Part shown: positions 18,717 through 26,243 of the stretch, piece by piece
Numbering within the stretch: position 1 is the stretch's first letter
Layout of the letters: every line of letters begins with the position of its first letter
Source: Pseudomonas syringae
Lineage (GTDB): Bacteria; Pseudomonadota; Gammaproteobacteria; Pseudomonadales; Pseudomonadaceae
Length of the DNA: 64,000 bases
Reading direction: 5' to 3'
Assembly: GCF_000737245.1 (NCBI RefSeq)
Contig: NZ_JPQU01000016.1
Coordinates: 1 to 64,000, forward strand
Made by a program: the position numbers and the translations under genes
Notes under the pieces: model-generated
The model's input: the letters and a program-made list of their open reading frames with translations, nothing else
What the model was told of the DNA's origin: nothing
The model's database searches: none

Positions 18717-19712
18717 TGTTGGAGCCGGGCTTGCCCGCGAATGAACGATGGCTCGGTGTGTCTGCTGGACCGTGTTGACTGATTCGCGGGCAAGCCTCGC
18801 TCCAACGAGGTCGGTGATCGCCTGTAGGAGCGGGCTTGCCCGCGATGAACGATGGCGTGGTGTGCCTGCTAGACCGAGGCGCCTGCATCGCGGGCAAGCC
18901 TCGCTCCAACGAGGTCGGTGATCGCCTGTAGGAGCGCGCTTGCCCGCGATGAACGATGACGCGGTGTGCCTGCTGGACCGAGGCGCCTGCATCGCGGGCA
19001 AGCCTCGCTTCCACTGGTCGGCGCTGACTTGTAGGAGCGCGCTTGCCCGCGATGAACGATGACGCGGTGTGCCTGTTGGACCGTGGCGCCTGCATCGCGG
19101 GCAAGCCTCGCTCCAACGAGGTCGGTGATCGCCTGTAGGAGCGCGCTTGCCCGCGATGAACGATGACGCGGTGTGCCTGCTGGACTGCAGCGCCTGCATC
19201 GCGGGCAAGCACCGCTCCCACAGGTACGGCGCTGACCCGTAGGAGCGCGCTTGCCCGCGATGAGCGATGACGCGGTGTGCCTGCTGGACCGAGGCGCCTG
19301 CATCGCGGGCAAGCCTCGCTCCAACGAGGTCGGTGATCGCCCGTAGGAGCGCGCTTGCCCGCGATGAACGATGACGCGGTGTGCCTGCTGGACTGCAGCG
19401 CCTGCATCGCGGGCAAGCACCGCTCCCACAGGTACGGCGCTGACCCGTAGGAGCGCGCTTGCCCGCGATGAGCGATGACGCGGTGTGCCTGCTGGACCGA
19501 GGCGCCTGCATCGCGGGCAAGCCTCGCTCCAACGAGGTCGGTGATCGCCTGTAGGAGCGCGCTTGCCCGCGATGAACGATGACGCGGTGTGCCTGTTGGA
19601 CCGTGGTGCCTGCATCGTCCGAATGCGGCCCAGACCAAGCACCGCTCCCACAGGTTCGGTGATCATCTGTAGGAGCGCACGAGCACCGCGAGGCCGCGAT
19701 GGCGGTGTGTCG
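18717..19712. repeat. Tandem array of about 104-bp REP pairs
   Basis: Nine head-to-head REP doublets (GTAGGAGCGCGCTTGCCCGC ... complement) follow one another. Units begin near 18717, 18823, 18927, 19030, 19134, 19238, 19342, 19446 and 19550, spaced 103-106 bp. Units 4-5 and 6-7 are nearly identical, which indicates a recent 208-bp tandem duplication. Linkers alternate between two types (CAACGAGGTCGGTGATCG and CACAGGTACGGCGCTGAC). The last unit is degenerate. Long open frames across it are by-products of the repeat. It separates nasT from the nasA promoter. Confidence 0.92.
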
Positions 19713-19724
19713 GACGAAGCGCTG

Positions 19725-20300
19725 TCAGTTCAACAACTCATTCATCGCGATGATCTGCTCCGCCACTTGAATCAACTTCTGTTGCCGACTCATGGCCTGG
19801 CGGCGCATCAGGGTGTAGGCCTCTTCTTCGTTGCAGTTTTTCATTTTCATCAGCATGCCCTTGGCCAGTTCCACGCGTTTGCGTTCGGCCAGTTGCTGGT
19901 CACGGGCCTGCAATTGCGAGCGCAGGACCTGATCGCTTTCGAAGCGGGCCATCGCCACGTCCATGATCGGTTGCAGGCGCTGGGCATGAATACCTTCGAC
20001 GATGTAGGCGCTGACCCCGGATTTGATCGCCTGACGCATCACCGCCGGATCGTGCTCGTCGGTGAACATGACGATGGGGCGCGGCTGGTCGCGGGTCATC
20101 ATCACCACATGCTCCATCACGTCGCGGCCAGGGGACTCGGTATCGATCAACACCACGTCCGGGCGCACCGCTTCGACTCGGGCGGGCAAGTCGATGGTCA
20201 GACCGGACTCGTCGATCACTTCAAAGCCTGCCTCGCTCAGCGCGGTGCGCAGGCGGCCGACTTTTTTCGAGGTGTCGTTGATCAGCAGGATGCGCAACAT
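19725..20300 (-). CDS. nasT: NasT, response-regulator-like ANTAR antiterminator
   Basis: 191 residues. The N-terminal receiver-like domain (residues 1-120) has LLINDTS at the start and VVLIDTESPGRD around the phospho-acceptor-like position. The C-terminal ANTAR RNA-binding domain (about 130-190) has the typical LAERKRVELAKGMLM and EEEAYTLMRRQAM segments. In Azotobacter and Pseudomonas, NasT binds two-hexaloop leader RNA and prevents termination; NasS holds it inactive without nitrate. It follows nasS by 12 bases, with GGAGG before its ATG. Its expected targets are the three leaders at 18442, 25688 and 26083. Confidence 0.93.
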   Translation of the reverse strand: MLRILLINDTSKKVGRLRTALSEAGFEVIDESGLTIDLPARVEAVRPDVVLIDTESPGRDVMEHVVMMTRDQPRPIVMFTDEHDPAVMRQAIKSGVSAYIVEGIHAQRLQPIMDVAMARFESDQVLRSQLQARDQQLAERKRVELAKGMLMKMKNCNEEEAYTLMRRQAMSRQQKLIQVAEQIIAMNELLN

Positions 20301-20312
20301 GTGAGCCTCCGG

Positions 20313-21518
20313 TTACTGGTCATGACGAGCATGCAGGGCAAAGCTGCGGGCGTAGGCTGCCGGGTCGGAGCCGTCCCAGATGCTGCCGTCGAGCAATCGC
20401 GAACTGCGCATCGGGCTGTCTGGCACTGGGATTTCCAGGCTGCTGGCGGCCCGGCGATAAAGGTCAAGCTGCTGCACCTGACGTGTCACCGCAAGGTAGT
20501 CCGGGTCTTCACGCAGCAGGCCCCAACGCCGGAACTGGGTGAGGAACCACATGCCATCCGACAGGTACGGAAAGTTCGCCGCGCCATGGTTGTGGAAACT
20601 CAGCGGATGGGCGTCATGCCACTGCTTGCCGAGGCCATCGTCGTAATTGCCCATAAAGCGCGGCTCGATGCTGGCCAGCGGTACGTCCAGGTAATCGCTG
20701 CTGCTTAACAGCTGCGCGGTGCTGCGGCGATTTTCCTGGCTGGCCTCGATGAAGCGGCTGGCTTCCAGTACCGACATCACCAGCGCCCGGGCAGTGTTGG
20801 GGTATTGCTCGACGAACTCCCGGGTGCAGGCCAGGACTTTTTCCGGGTGGTCCGGCCAGATCGACTGGCTGGTCGCGATGGTGAAACCCTGACCCTGGGC
20901 CAAGGCATTGGCGCACCAGGGTTCGCCCACGCAGAAGCCGTCGATACGCTCGGCCTGCAAGTGCGCGAGCATCTGCGGCGGCGGGACCACCACGCTATTC
21001 ACATCTTGCAGCGGATGAATGCCCTGACTGGCGAGCCAGTAATACAGCCACATGGCATGGGTGCCGGTAGGGAAAGTCTGCGCAAAGTTGAGTTTTTCAC
21101 CGGCCTGATCGGCGCGTTGTTTCAAAGCGCTGGCGCTGGTGATGCCGGCATTTTTGAGTGGTTGCGAAAGGTTGATGCTCTGGCCGTTCTGATTGAGCCC
21201 CATCAGCACCGCCATGTCGGTGGCCGGCGCGCCACTGATACCGAGCTGAATGGCGTAAATCATGCTGTACAGCGAGTGAGCAGCGTCCAGTTCGCCGCTC
21301 AGCAGTTTGTCGTTGACGCCTGCCCAGGACGGCTGCCGCCGCAGGTTGAGGGTCAGCCCATAAGGTTGCGCGAACCCCTGAGTGGCAGCGACCACCACAG
21401 AGGCGGAGTCGCTAAGCGGCATGAAACCGATATTCAGCTCGTTCTTTTCCGGGCCGTCGCTGCCTGCCACCCAGGCTAATGCATGCAGTGCTGCGAGGTC
21501 GTTGCTGTTATCGCTCAT
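20313..21518 (-). CDS. nasS: NasS, nitrate-sensing binding protein
   Basis: 401 residues, a cytoplasmic relative of NrtA/CmpA nitrate- and bicarbonate-binding proteins with no signal peptide. Visible family segments are IGFMPLSDSASVVVAA (30-45), SGELDAAHSLYSM, FPTGTHAMWLYYWLASQGI and DGFCVGEPWCANAL. It binds nitrate and sequesters NasT when nitrate is absent. It precedes nasT in the same unit and starts 66 bp after the nitrate reductase gene. A weak AGGA ribosome-binding site is present. No clear separate promoter or ANTAR leader is seen, so nasST may be partly read from the reductase operon. Confidence 0.92.
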   Translation of the reverse strand: MSDNSNDLAALHALAWVAGSDGPEKNELNIGFMPLSDSASVVVAATQGFAQPYGLTLNLRRQPSWAGVNDKLLSGELDAAHSLYSMIYAIQLGISGAPATDMAVLMGLNQNGQSINLSQPLKNAGITSASALKQRADQAGEKLNFAQTFPTGTHAMWLYYWLASQGIHPLQDVNSVVVPPPQMLAHLQAERIDGFCVGEPWCANALAQGQGFTIATSQSIWPDHPEKVLACTREFVEQYPNTARALVMSVLEASRFIEASQENRRSTAQLLSSSDYLDVPLASIEPRFMGNYDDGLGKQWHDAHPLSFHNHGAANFPYLSDGMWFLTQFRRWGLLREDPDYLAVTRQVQQLDLYRRAASSLEIPVPDSPMRSSRLLDGSIWDGSDPAAYARSFALHARHDQ

Positions 21519-21584
21519 GCCGTTATTCCTGAATCATGCTGCTTGAAAAAAATACTGCCTGAAACACGTGTCATCTGGCCCTGC

Positions 21585-24500
21585 TCAATAGACATCGCGC
21601 AGGTAGCGGCGCTCTTTGCTCATGTCACTCACGTAGAGCGTCGCCGCACCGCTGCTCATCTTGCCATGCATCTGCACAATCTTCTTCAGCGCGGCATCGA
21701 CATCCTTGGCCATGCGGCTGGCATCGCCGCACACGCAGACATACGCGCCCTGTTCCAGCCACTTCCACAGCTCGGCACCTTCTTCGAGCATGCGTTGCTG
21801 GACATAGATCTTCTCGCTCTGGTCCCGGGAGAACGCCGTATCCAGGCGCTGCAGCAAACCGCTGCGTTGCCAGTCGCGCAGTTCTTCGCGGTAATAGAAA
21901 TCAGTGCGGGCGCGCTGTTCGCCAAAGAACAGCCAGTTCTTGCCGCTGCCACCCTGAGCCTGACGCTCCTGGAGAAAGGCGCGGAACGGCGCGATGCCGG
22001 TGCCTGGGCCGATCATGATCAGGGGCGTTTCAGGGTTTTTGGGCGGGCGGAAATGCGCAGACCGTTGCAGGTAAATCCGCACGCCTTGCGCTTCGGCGCG
22101 ATCAGCAAGAAAGGTCGAACACACGCCGCCGCGCGCTTGATCCTGATGCTGATAACGCACGGTGGCGACGGTCAGATGCACTTCATTGGGCGTCAGGTTC
22201 GGGCTGGAGCTGATGGAGTACAGCCGCGGCTGCAACGGCTTGAGAAGTTGCACCCATTGCTCAGCTTCCAGCGTCATGGGGAATTCGCGCAGTAAGGTGG
22301 GCAGCTGCCGACCCCACAGCCAATCCTGCAGGGCGCCGTGATTGTCCACCTCCAGCAGGGTTCGCAGTTGCGGGCTGGCGCTGTGGTCCGCCACCCGACG
22401 CAGCAGATCCGGGCTGATGCGGGCGATTTCCAGATGCTCGCTCAGGGCCGTGCGCAAGGACATAGGCGGGTGATTGTTGAGTAGGACCTCAGTAGAGCCG
22501 TCCAGTCCGATAGTGCTTAACAGCTCATCCACCAGCTCGGGGGCATTGCAGGGCCAGACGCCCAGCGCATCGCCCGCCTGGTACGGAAAATCGTGGCCAC
22601 TAAGATCGAAGGCCAGGTGGCGGGTTTCCTTTTCCGCGCTCTCGCCATTGAGCCGACGATTCGCCAGCAACCTGGTACGCAGCGGATGAGCGCGGGTATA
22701 GGGATTGCTGTCGGCACTCGCCGGTGGGGCAGGCGTGGTGTCGTCGGCTGGAGCGTCCGGGTTCGGGGTCGACGCCAGCTTGCCGCACAGCTGGGCCAGC
22801 CATTGTTCGGCGGGCTCTGCATAATCTGGCTCACATTCCAGACGCGGCTGAATCCGCTCGGCACCCAGCGCCTCCAGACGCTCGTCGAGCTTGCGGCCGA
22901 AACCACAGAATTGCTGATAGCTGGAATCGCCCAGGGCCAGCACGCTGAAGCGGCTGTCGCTCAGGGTCTGAGGTTCGGCGTCGAGCAGCGCTTGCCAGAA
23001 ATCACTGGCATTGTCCGGCGGATCGCCGTCGCCGAAGGTGCTGGTGACCAGCAACACGCCTGCGGCTTTGCGCAGTTGTTCGAGGTTGGCACTGTCCATG
23101 GCTTGCACCCGGGCAGGCTGACCGGCGCGGCCAAGGCGTTGGGCGCACGTGGCGGCCAGGGTTTCGCAGTTGCCGGTCTGCGACGCCCAGAGCACCAGCC
23201 ATTCAGGGCTTGCCGGAGTAAGGGGCTGCGCTTCGTCGCCTCGGGAAAACAACCCCGCCAGCAGACCATTGAGCAGCAGACGCTGGTCCGCGCCGAACGG
23301 GGCGTTGGCGGGCAACGTCGGCACGCCGCCTTGTGTGCTTTCGGCGCTGCGCAACCCCAGCAGATAACCGCTCAGGTACAACTGTTGGTTGGCATTCAAG
23401 GCCAGTGGCGCGGCCTTTTCGAGGTTAAGCGCGCGGGCGAAGGCGTCGATTTGCATCGGCGCAAACTCCTTGGCATTCGCGTTGGTCGATACCGGCAGGA
23501 TTGTTTCAGGTTGAGGTTCAGGCGAGGGCAGCGCTTGCAGGGCCACCGCGCAATATTTGAACGCCGGCTGCAGTGAAATAGCGTCCACGGCGTCGCTGGT
23601 CACGGCATTCACCGCCAGCTCTTCGCCAAACACATCGCTCCAGTGAAAGGGCGCAAAACAATTGCCCGGCCGCACCCGGTCGCTGAGCACGGCAGGTAAC
23701 ACTGCAACGCCGCGCTGCGAACGGATCTGCACCCGATTGCCCGGTTTGATCGCCAACCGCTCGGCGTCGAGAGGATGGATTTCAACGAAAGGATCGGGGT
23801 TGAGTTTGTTCAGCGCCGGCACTTTGCCGGTCTTGGTCAGGGTGTGCCATTGGTGTTGCAGGCGCCCGGTGTTGAGCACCAGCGGGAAGTCATCGTCCGG
23901 CAGCTCGGCAGGCAGCAGATGGGGGCGGGCAAAGAATTGCGCTTTGCCGCTGGCGGTGGGGAAGGCCACGCCTGGCCGCTCTGCGGCGCCGGCTTGCTGA
24001 AGGTAGCGAATGGGGTTGCGGTCGGACGAGTCCGGCGTGGCGCACGGCCATTGCAGCGGGGATTCGCGCAGGCGTTCGTAGCTGACGCCGCGCAGATCGT
24101 AGCCGGTGTTTGGATTGGCAGCTCCTTTGATTTCCTCAAAGACTTCAGCGGCGCTGGCGTAGCTGAATGCGTCTGCATAGCCCATGGCGCAAGCGACGCG
24201 GGCGATGATTTGCCAATCCGGCAGGGTCTCGCCGGGCGGTTGTACAGCTTGCTGGGTGAGGGTCAGGTTGCGCTCGGAGTTGATCATCACCCCTTCAGCT
24301 TCGGCCCACAGCGCACCCGGCAGGAGGATGTCAGCGTAGCGGTTGGTTTCAGTGTCCAAAAAGGCGTCCTGAGTGATTACCAGCTCAGCCTTGCGCAGGC
24401 CATCGATCACTTGCTGGCGATTGGGCACGCTGGCCACCGGGTTGGTGCAAATGATCCAGCAAGCCTTGATGCTGCCTTCGGCCATGGCCTTGAACATCTC

Positions 24501-25667
24501 CACGGTGCCGTCGCCTCCTTCGGCGCGCAGGCTGCCAGTTTCGATGTTCCACAGTTGTTCGATGAAGGACCGGTCTTCGGCCACCAGCGCCGAGCGCTGC
24601 CCTGGTAGACCCGGACCCATATAGCCCATTTCCCGGCCGCCCATGGCATTGGGTTGCCCGGTCAGGGAAAACGGCCCGCTGCCGGTTCGACAAATGGCGC
24701 CGGTGGCCAGGTGCAGGTTGCACAGCGCGTTGGTGTGCCAGGTGCCTTGCACGCTCTGGTTCAGGCCCATGGTCCAGCAACTCATCCAGTTGGCTGCTTC
24801 GCCGATCCACTGCGCAGTCTGGCGGATATCCGCTTCGGCCAGGCCGGTCAACTGCGCGACGTGCTCGGGCGTATAGGTCTGCAGAAAATCCTCCATGACC
24901 TCCCAGCCCTCGGTGAAGTCGGCAATGAAGGCCGCGTCCGTGTGGCCGTTCTTGACCAGCAAATGCAACAGACCATTGAGCAACGCCAGGTCGGTGCCAG
25001 GCGCGATTTGCAGTAACAGATCGGCCTTGTCCGCCGTAGCGGTGCGCCGTGGGTCGACGACGATCAGCCTGGCGCCGGCCTTGACCCGATCCAGCAGACG
25101 CAGAAACAGAATCGGATGACAGTCGGCCATGTTCGAGCCGATCACCAGAAACACGTCGCTGTGCTCGAAATCGTCGTAAGCACCGGGCGGCCCGTCAGCG
25201 CCGAGGGAAAGCTTGTAACCGCTGCCGGCGCTGGCCATGCACAGGCGCGAGTTGGATTCGATATGGCTGCTGCGGATAAAACCCTTGGTCAACTTGTTGG
25301 CCAGGTACTGGGCTTCCAGGGACATCTGTCCGCTGACATACAAGGCGAATGCGTCGGGCCCATGCTCATCGATGATCGCCCGCAAGCGGCTGGCAGTGGC
25401 CTGAATCGCCTGGTCCATGCCAATGCGTGCCGGGTCGCGATTACGCTCCTGGCGCATGAAGGCATGTTCCATCCGCCCGCTGTTGGCGACCGGTATTGCG
25501 CAGGTGCTGCCTTTGGTGCACAAGCGGCCGAAGTTGCTCGGGTGCTGTTTGTCACCGGAGACTTTAACGATCAGGTTGTTTTCCACCTGCATGACGATGC
25601 CGCAGCCCACGCCGCAATAGGGGCATACGCTGCGTACTGTCTTGCTGACCTCAAGGGAATTCGCCAT
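21585..25667 (-). CDS. nasC: Assimilatory nitrate reductase fused to a CysJ-like flavoprotein
   Basis: About 1360 residues. Residues 1-720 are a molybdopterin oxidoreductase with an N-terminal [4Fe-4S] site (CPYCGVGCG from about 15, then LCTKG near 49). Residues 820-960 are flavodoxin-like (WASQTGNCETLA, STFGDGDPPDNA). Residues 985-1360 form a sulfite-reductase-type FAD/NADPH module (RLYSISSSPN, MIGPGTGIAPFRAFLQ) ending in RYLRDVY. One chain can thus take electrons from NADPH to nitrate. An ATG at 25703 lies inside the leader terminator hairpin. ATG 25667, with AGAGAGA upstream and the family N-terminus, is the real start. The symbol is by analogy. Confidence 0.9.
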   Translation of the reverse strand: MANSLEVSKTVRSVCPYCGVGCGIVMQVENNLIVKVSGDKQHPSNFGRLCTKGSTCAIPVANSGRMEHAFMRQERNRDPARIGMDQAIQATASRLRAIIDEHGPDAFALYVSGQMSLEAQYLANKLTKGFIRSSHIESNSRLCMASAGSGYKLSLGADGPPGAYDDFEHSDVFLVIGSNMADCHPILFLRLLDRVKAGARLIVVDPRRTATADKADLLLQIAPGTDLALLNGLLHLLVKNGHTDAAFIADFTEGWEVMEDFLQTYTPEHVAQLTGLAEADIRQTAQWIGEAANWMSCWTMGLNQSVQGTWHTNALCNLHLATGAICRTGSGPFSLTGQPNAMGGREMGYMGPGLPGQRSALVAEDRSFIEQLWNIETGSLRAEGGDGTVEMFKAMAEGSIKACWIICTNPVASVPNRQQVIDGLRKAELVITQDAFLDTETNRYADILLPGALWAEAEGVMINSERNLTLTQQAVQPPGETLPDWQIIARVACAMGYADAFSYASAAEVFEEIKGAANPNTGYDLRGVSYERLRESPLQWPCATPDSSDRNPIRYLQQAGAAERPGVAFPTASGKAQFFARPHLLPAELPDDDFPLVLNTGRLQHQWHTLTKTGKVPALNKLNPDPFVEIHPLDAERLAIKPGNRVQIRSQRGVAVLPAVLSDRVRPGNCFAPFHWSDVFGEELAVNAVTSDAVDAISLQPAFKYCAVALQALPSPEPQPETILPVSTNANAKEFAPMQIDAFARALNLEKAAPLALNANQQLYLSGYLLGLRSAESTQGGVPTLPANAPFGADQRLLLNGLLAGLFSRGDEAQPLTPASPEWLVLWASQTGNCETLAATCAQRLGRAGQPARVQAMDSANLEQLRKAAGVLLVTSTFGDGDPPDNASDFWQALLDAEPQTLSDSRFSVLALGDSSYQQFCGFGRKLDERLEALGAERIQPRLECEPDYAEPAEQWLAQLCGKLASTPNPDAPADDTTPAPPASADSNPYTRAHPLRTRLLANRRLNGESAEKETRHLAFDLSGHDFPYQAGDALGVWPCNAPELVDELLSTIGLDGSTEVLLNNHPPMSLRTALSEHLEIARISPDLLRRVADHSASPQLRTLLEVDNHGALQDWLWGRQLPTLLREFPMTLEAEQWVQLLKPLQPRLYSISSSPNLTPNEVHLTVATVRYQHQDQARGGVCSTFLADRAEAQGVRIYLQRSAHFRPPKNPETPLIMIGPGTGIAPFRAFLQERQAQGGSGKNWLFFGEQRARTDFYYREELRDWQRSGLLQRLDTAFSRDQSEKIYVQQRMLEEGAELWKWLEQGAYVCVCGDASRMAKDVDAALKKIVQMHGKMSSGAATLYVSDMSKERRYLRDVY

Positions 25668-25687
25668 CGCCGTTCTCTCTTGCAGAA

Positions 25688-25786
25688 ACGACAAAGGCGC
25701 CATGCTGCTTCTCCGTTTTTCAACGGGAGCTGCACGGCGCCTTTGTCGTGAGGTGTTGCCTGATAGATGACCATCGTCGTTGATAG
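25688..25786 (-). promoter_or_regulatory. NasT/ANTAR antitermination leader of the nitrate reductase gene
   Basis: Minus-strand P1 (25786-25771) has stem CUAUC/GAUGG and hexaloop AACGAC. P2 (25750-25733) has stem CACGAC/GCCGUG with one A:C mismatch and hexaloop AAAGGC. The terminator pairs ACGACAAAGGCGCC (25749-25736) with its complement at 25701-25688, then TTTC. P2 overlaps the terminator's 5' arm. It lies 21 bases upstream of the start codon, and a false in-frame ATG is embedded in it. Confidence 0.85.
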
Positions 25787-25802
25787 CCTTTGCATGTGTG
25801 TA

Positions 25803-25817
25803 GCAATGGCTGGGCCA
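25803..25817 (-). promoter_or_regulatory. Sigma-54 promoter of the nitrate reductase gene
   Basis: Minus-strand TGGCCCAGCCATTGC shows GG-N10-GC with a consensus TTGC -12 element. A start near 25791 would place leader hairpin P1 at the very 5' end of the RNA, as at nasA. Confidence 0.75.
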
Positions 25818-25978
25818 ACAACGGGCGGCGTCGGAGGCTGGGGCCTTTGAGGTGGATTTTCAGGTACATCGAAGGGGTTGCGATTGCATGGAATCGCCTC
25901 GCCGTGGGGCATGCCGTGTTCGAATCGCACTGTTTTGGGCCTTGTCGTGCGTGTCTCCTTAAAATCTCTCAAGACTGG

Positions 25979-26004
25979 TGCAAGCCCTAGAAACGGGGCT
26001 TGCA
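25979..26004. promoter_or_regulatory. Inverted repeat upstream of the nirB sigma-54 promoter
   Basis: Perfect 9-base arms TGCAAGCCC and GGGCTTGCA separated by eight bases, centred about 30 bp upstream of the -24 element. It may be a regulator-binding site. It does not obviously match the NtrC consensus. Confidence 0.4.
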
Positions 26005-26021
26005 GACCATCCCAGCCTTTC

Positions 26022-26036
26022 TGGCACAACCACTGC
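26022..26036 (+). promoter_or_regulatory. Sigma-54 promoter of nirBD
   Basis: TGGCACAACCACTGC has exact GG-N10-GC spacing. The predicted start is near 26048, leaving about 35 bases before leader hairpin P1. Confidence 0.75.
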
Positions 26037-26082
26037 ATAAGCCTGTTCAACCCGCGGCGGAGTCGCCAGTGGGATACCTGGT

Positions 26083-26205
26083 CGATCAACGGCGATCGTT
26101 TGGCCCCTCAATGGCCCGGGTAACAATGACTGCGTCAGGCCCATGGGCCCGCAGCACGAACAGGCAAAGGCGCCTGGAACCTTTTGGTTCCAGGCGTTTT
26201 TTTTT
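26083..26205 (+). promoter_or_regulatory. NasT/ANTAR antitermination leader of nirBD
   Basis: P1 (26083-26098) has perfect stem CGATC/GATCG and hexaloop AACGGC. P2 (26161-26176) has perfect stem CAGGC/GCCTG and hexaloop AAAGGC. The terminator has stem CGCCTGGAACC (26171-26181), loop TTTT, its complement (26186-26196) and nine T. P2's 3' arm is the terminator's 5' arm. Unlike the other two leaders, P1 and P2 are separated by 62 bases that can fold another hairpin (CTGCG...CGCAG, 26130-26154). Confidence 0.88.
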
Positions 26206-26243
26206 GCTTTGAAAAAACCGGATCGGCTTTGATGGGTGCATCT

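Noticed and set aside
18597..19666. Open frames of 265-340 codons on the minus strand rich in SSRASALLR-like repeats
   Set aside because: They are translations of the 104-bp REP array in several frames, without ribosome-binding sites or any family signature.
18717..19712. Regular repeats resembling a CRISPR array
   Set aside because: Each unit is a pair of inverted REPs with conserved linkers, the period is 104 bp, there are no unique spacers and no cas genes.
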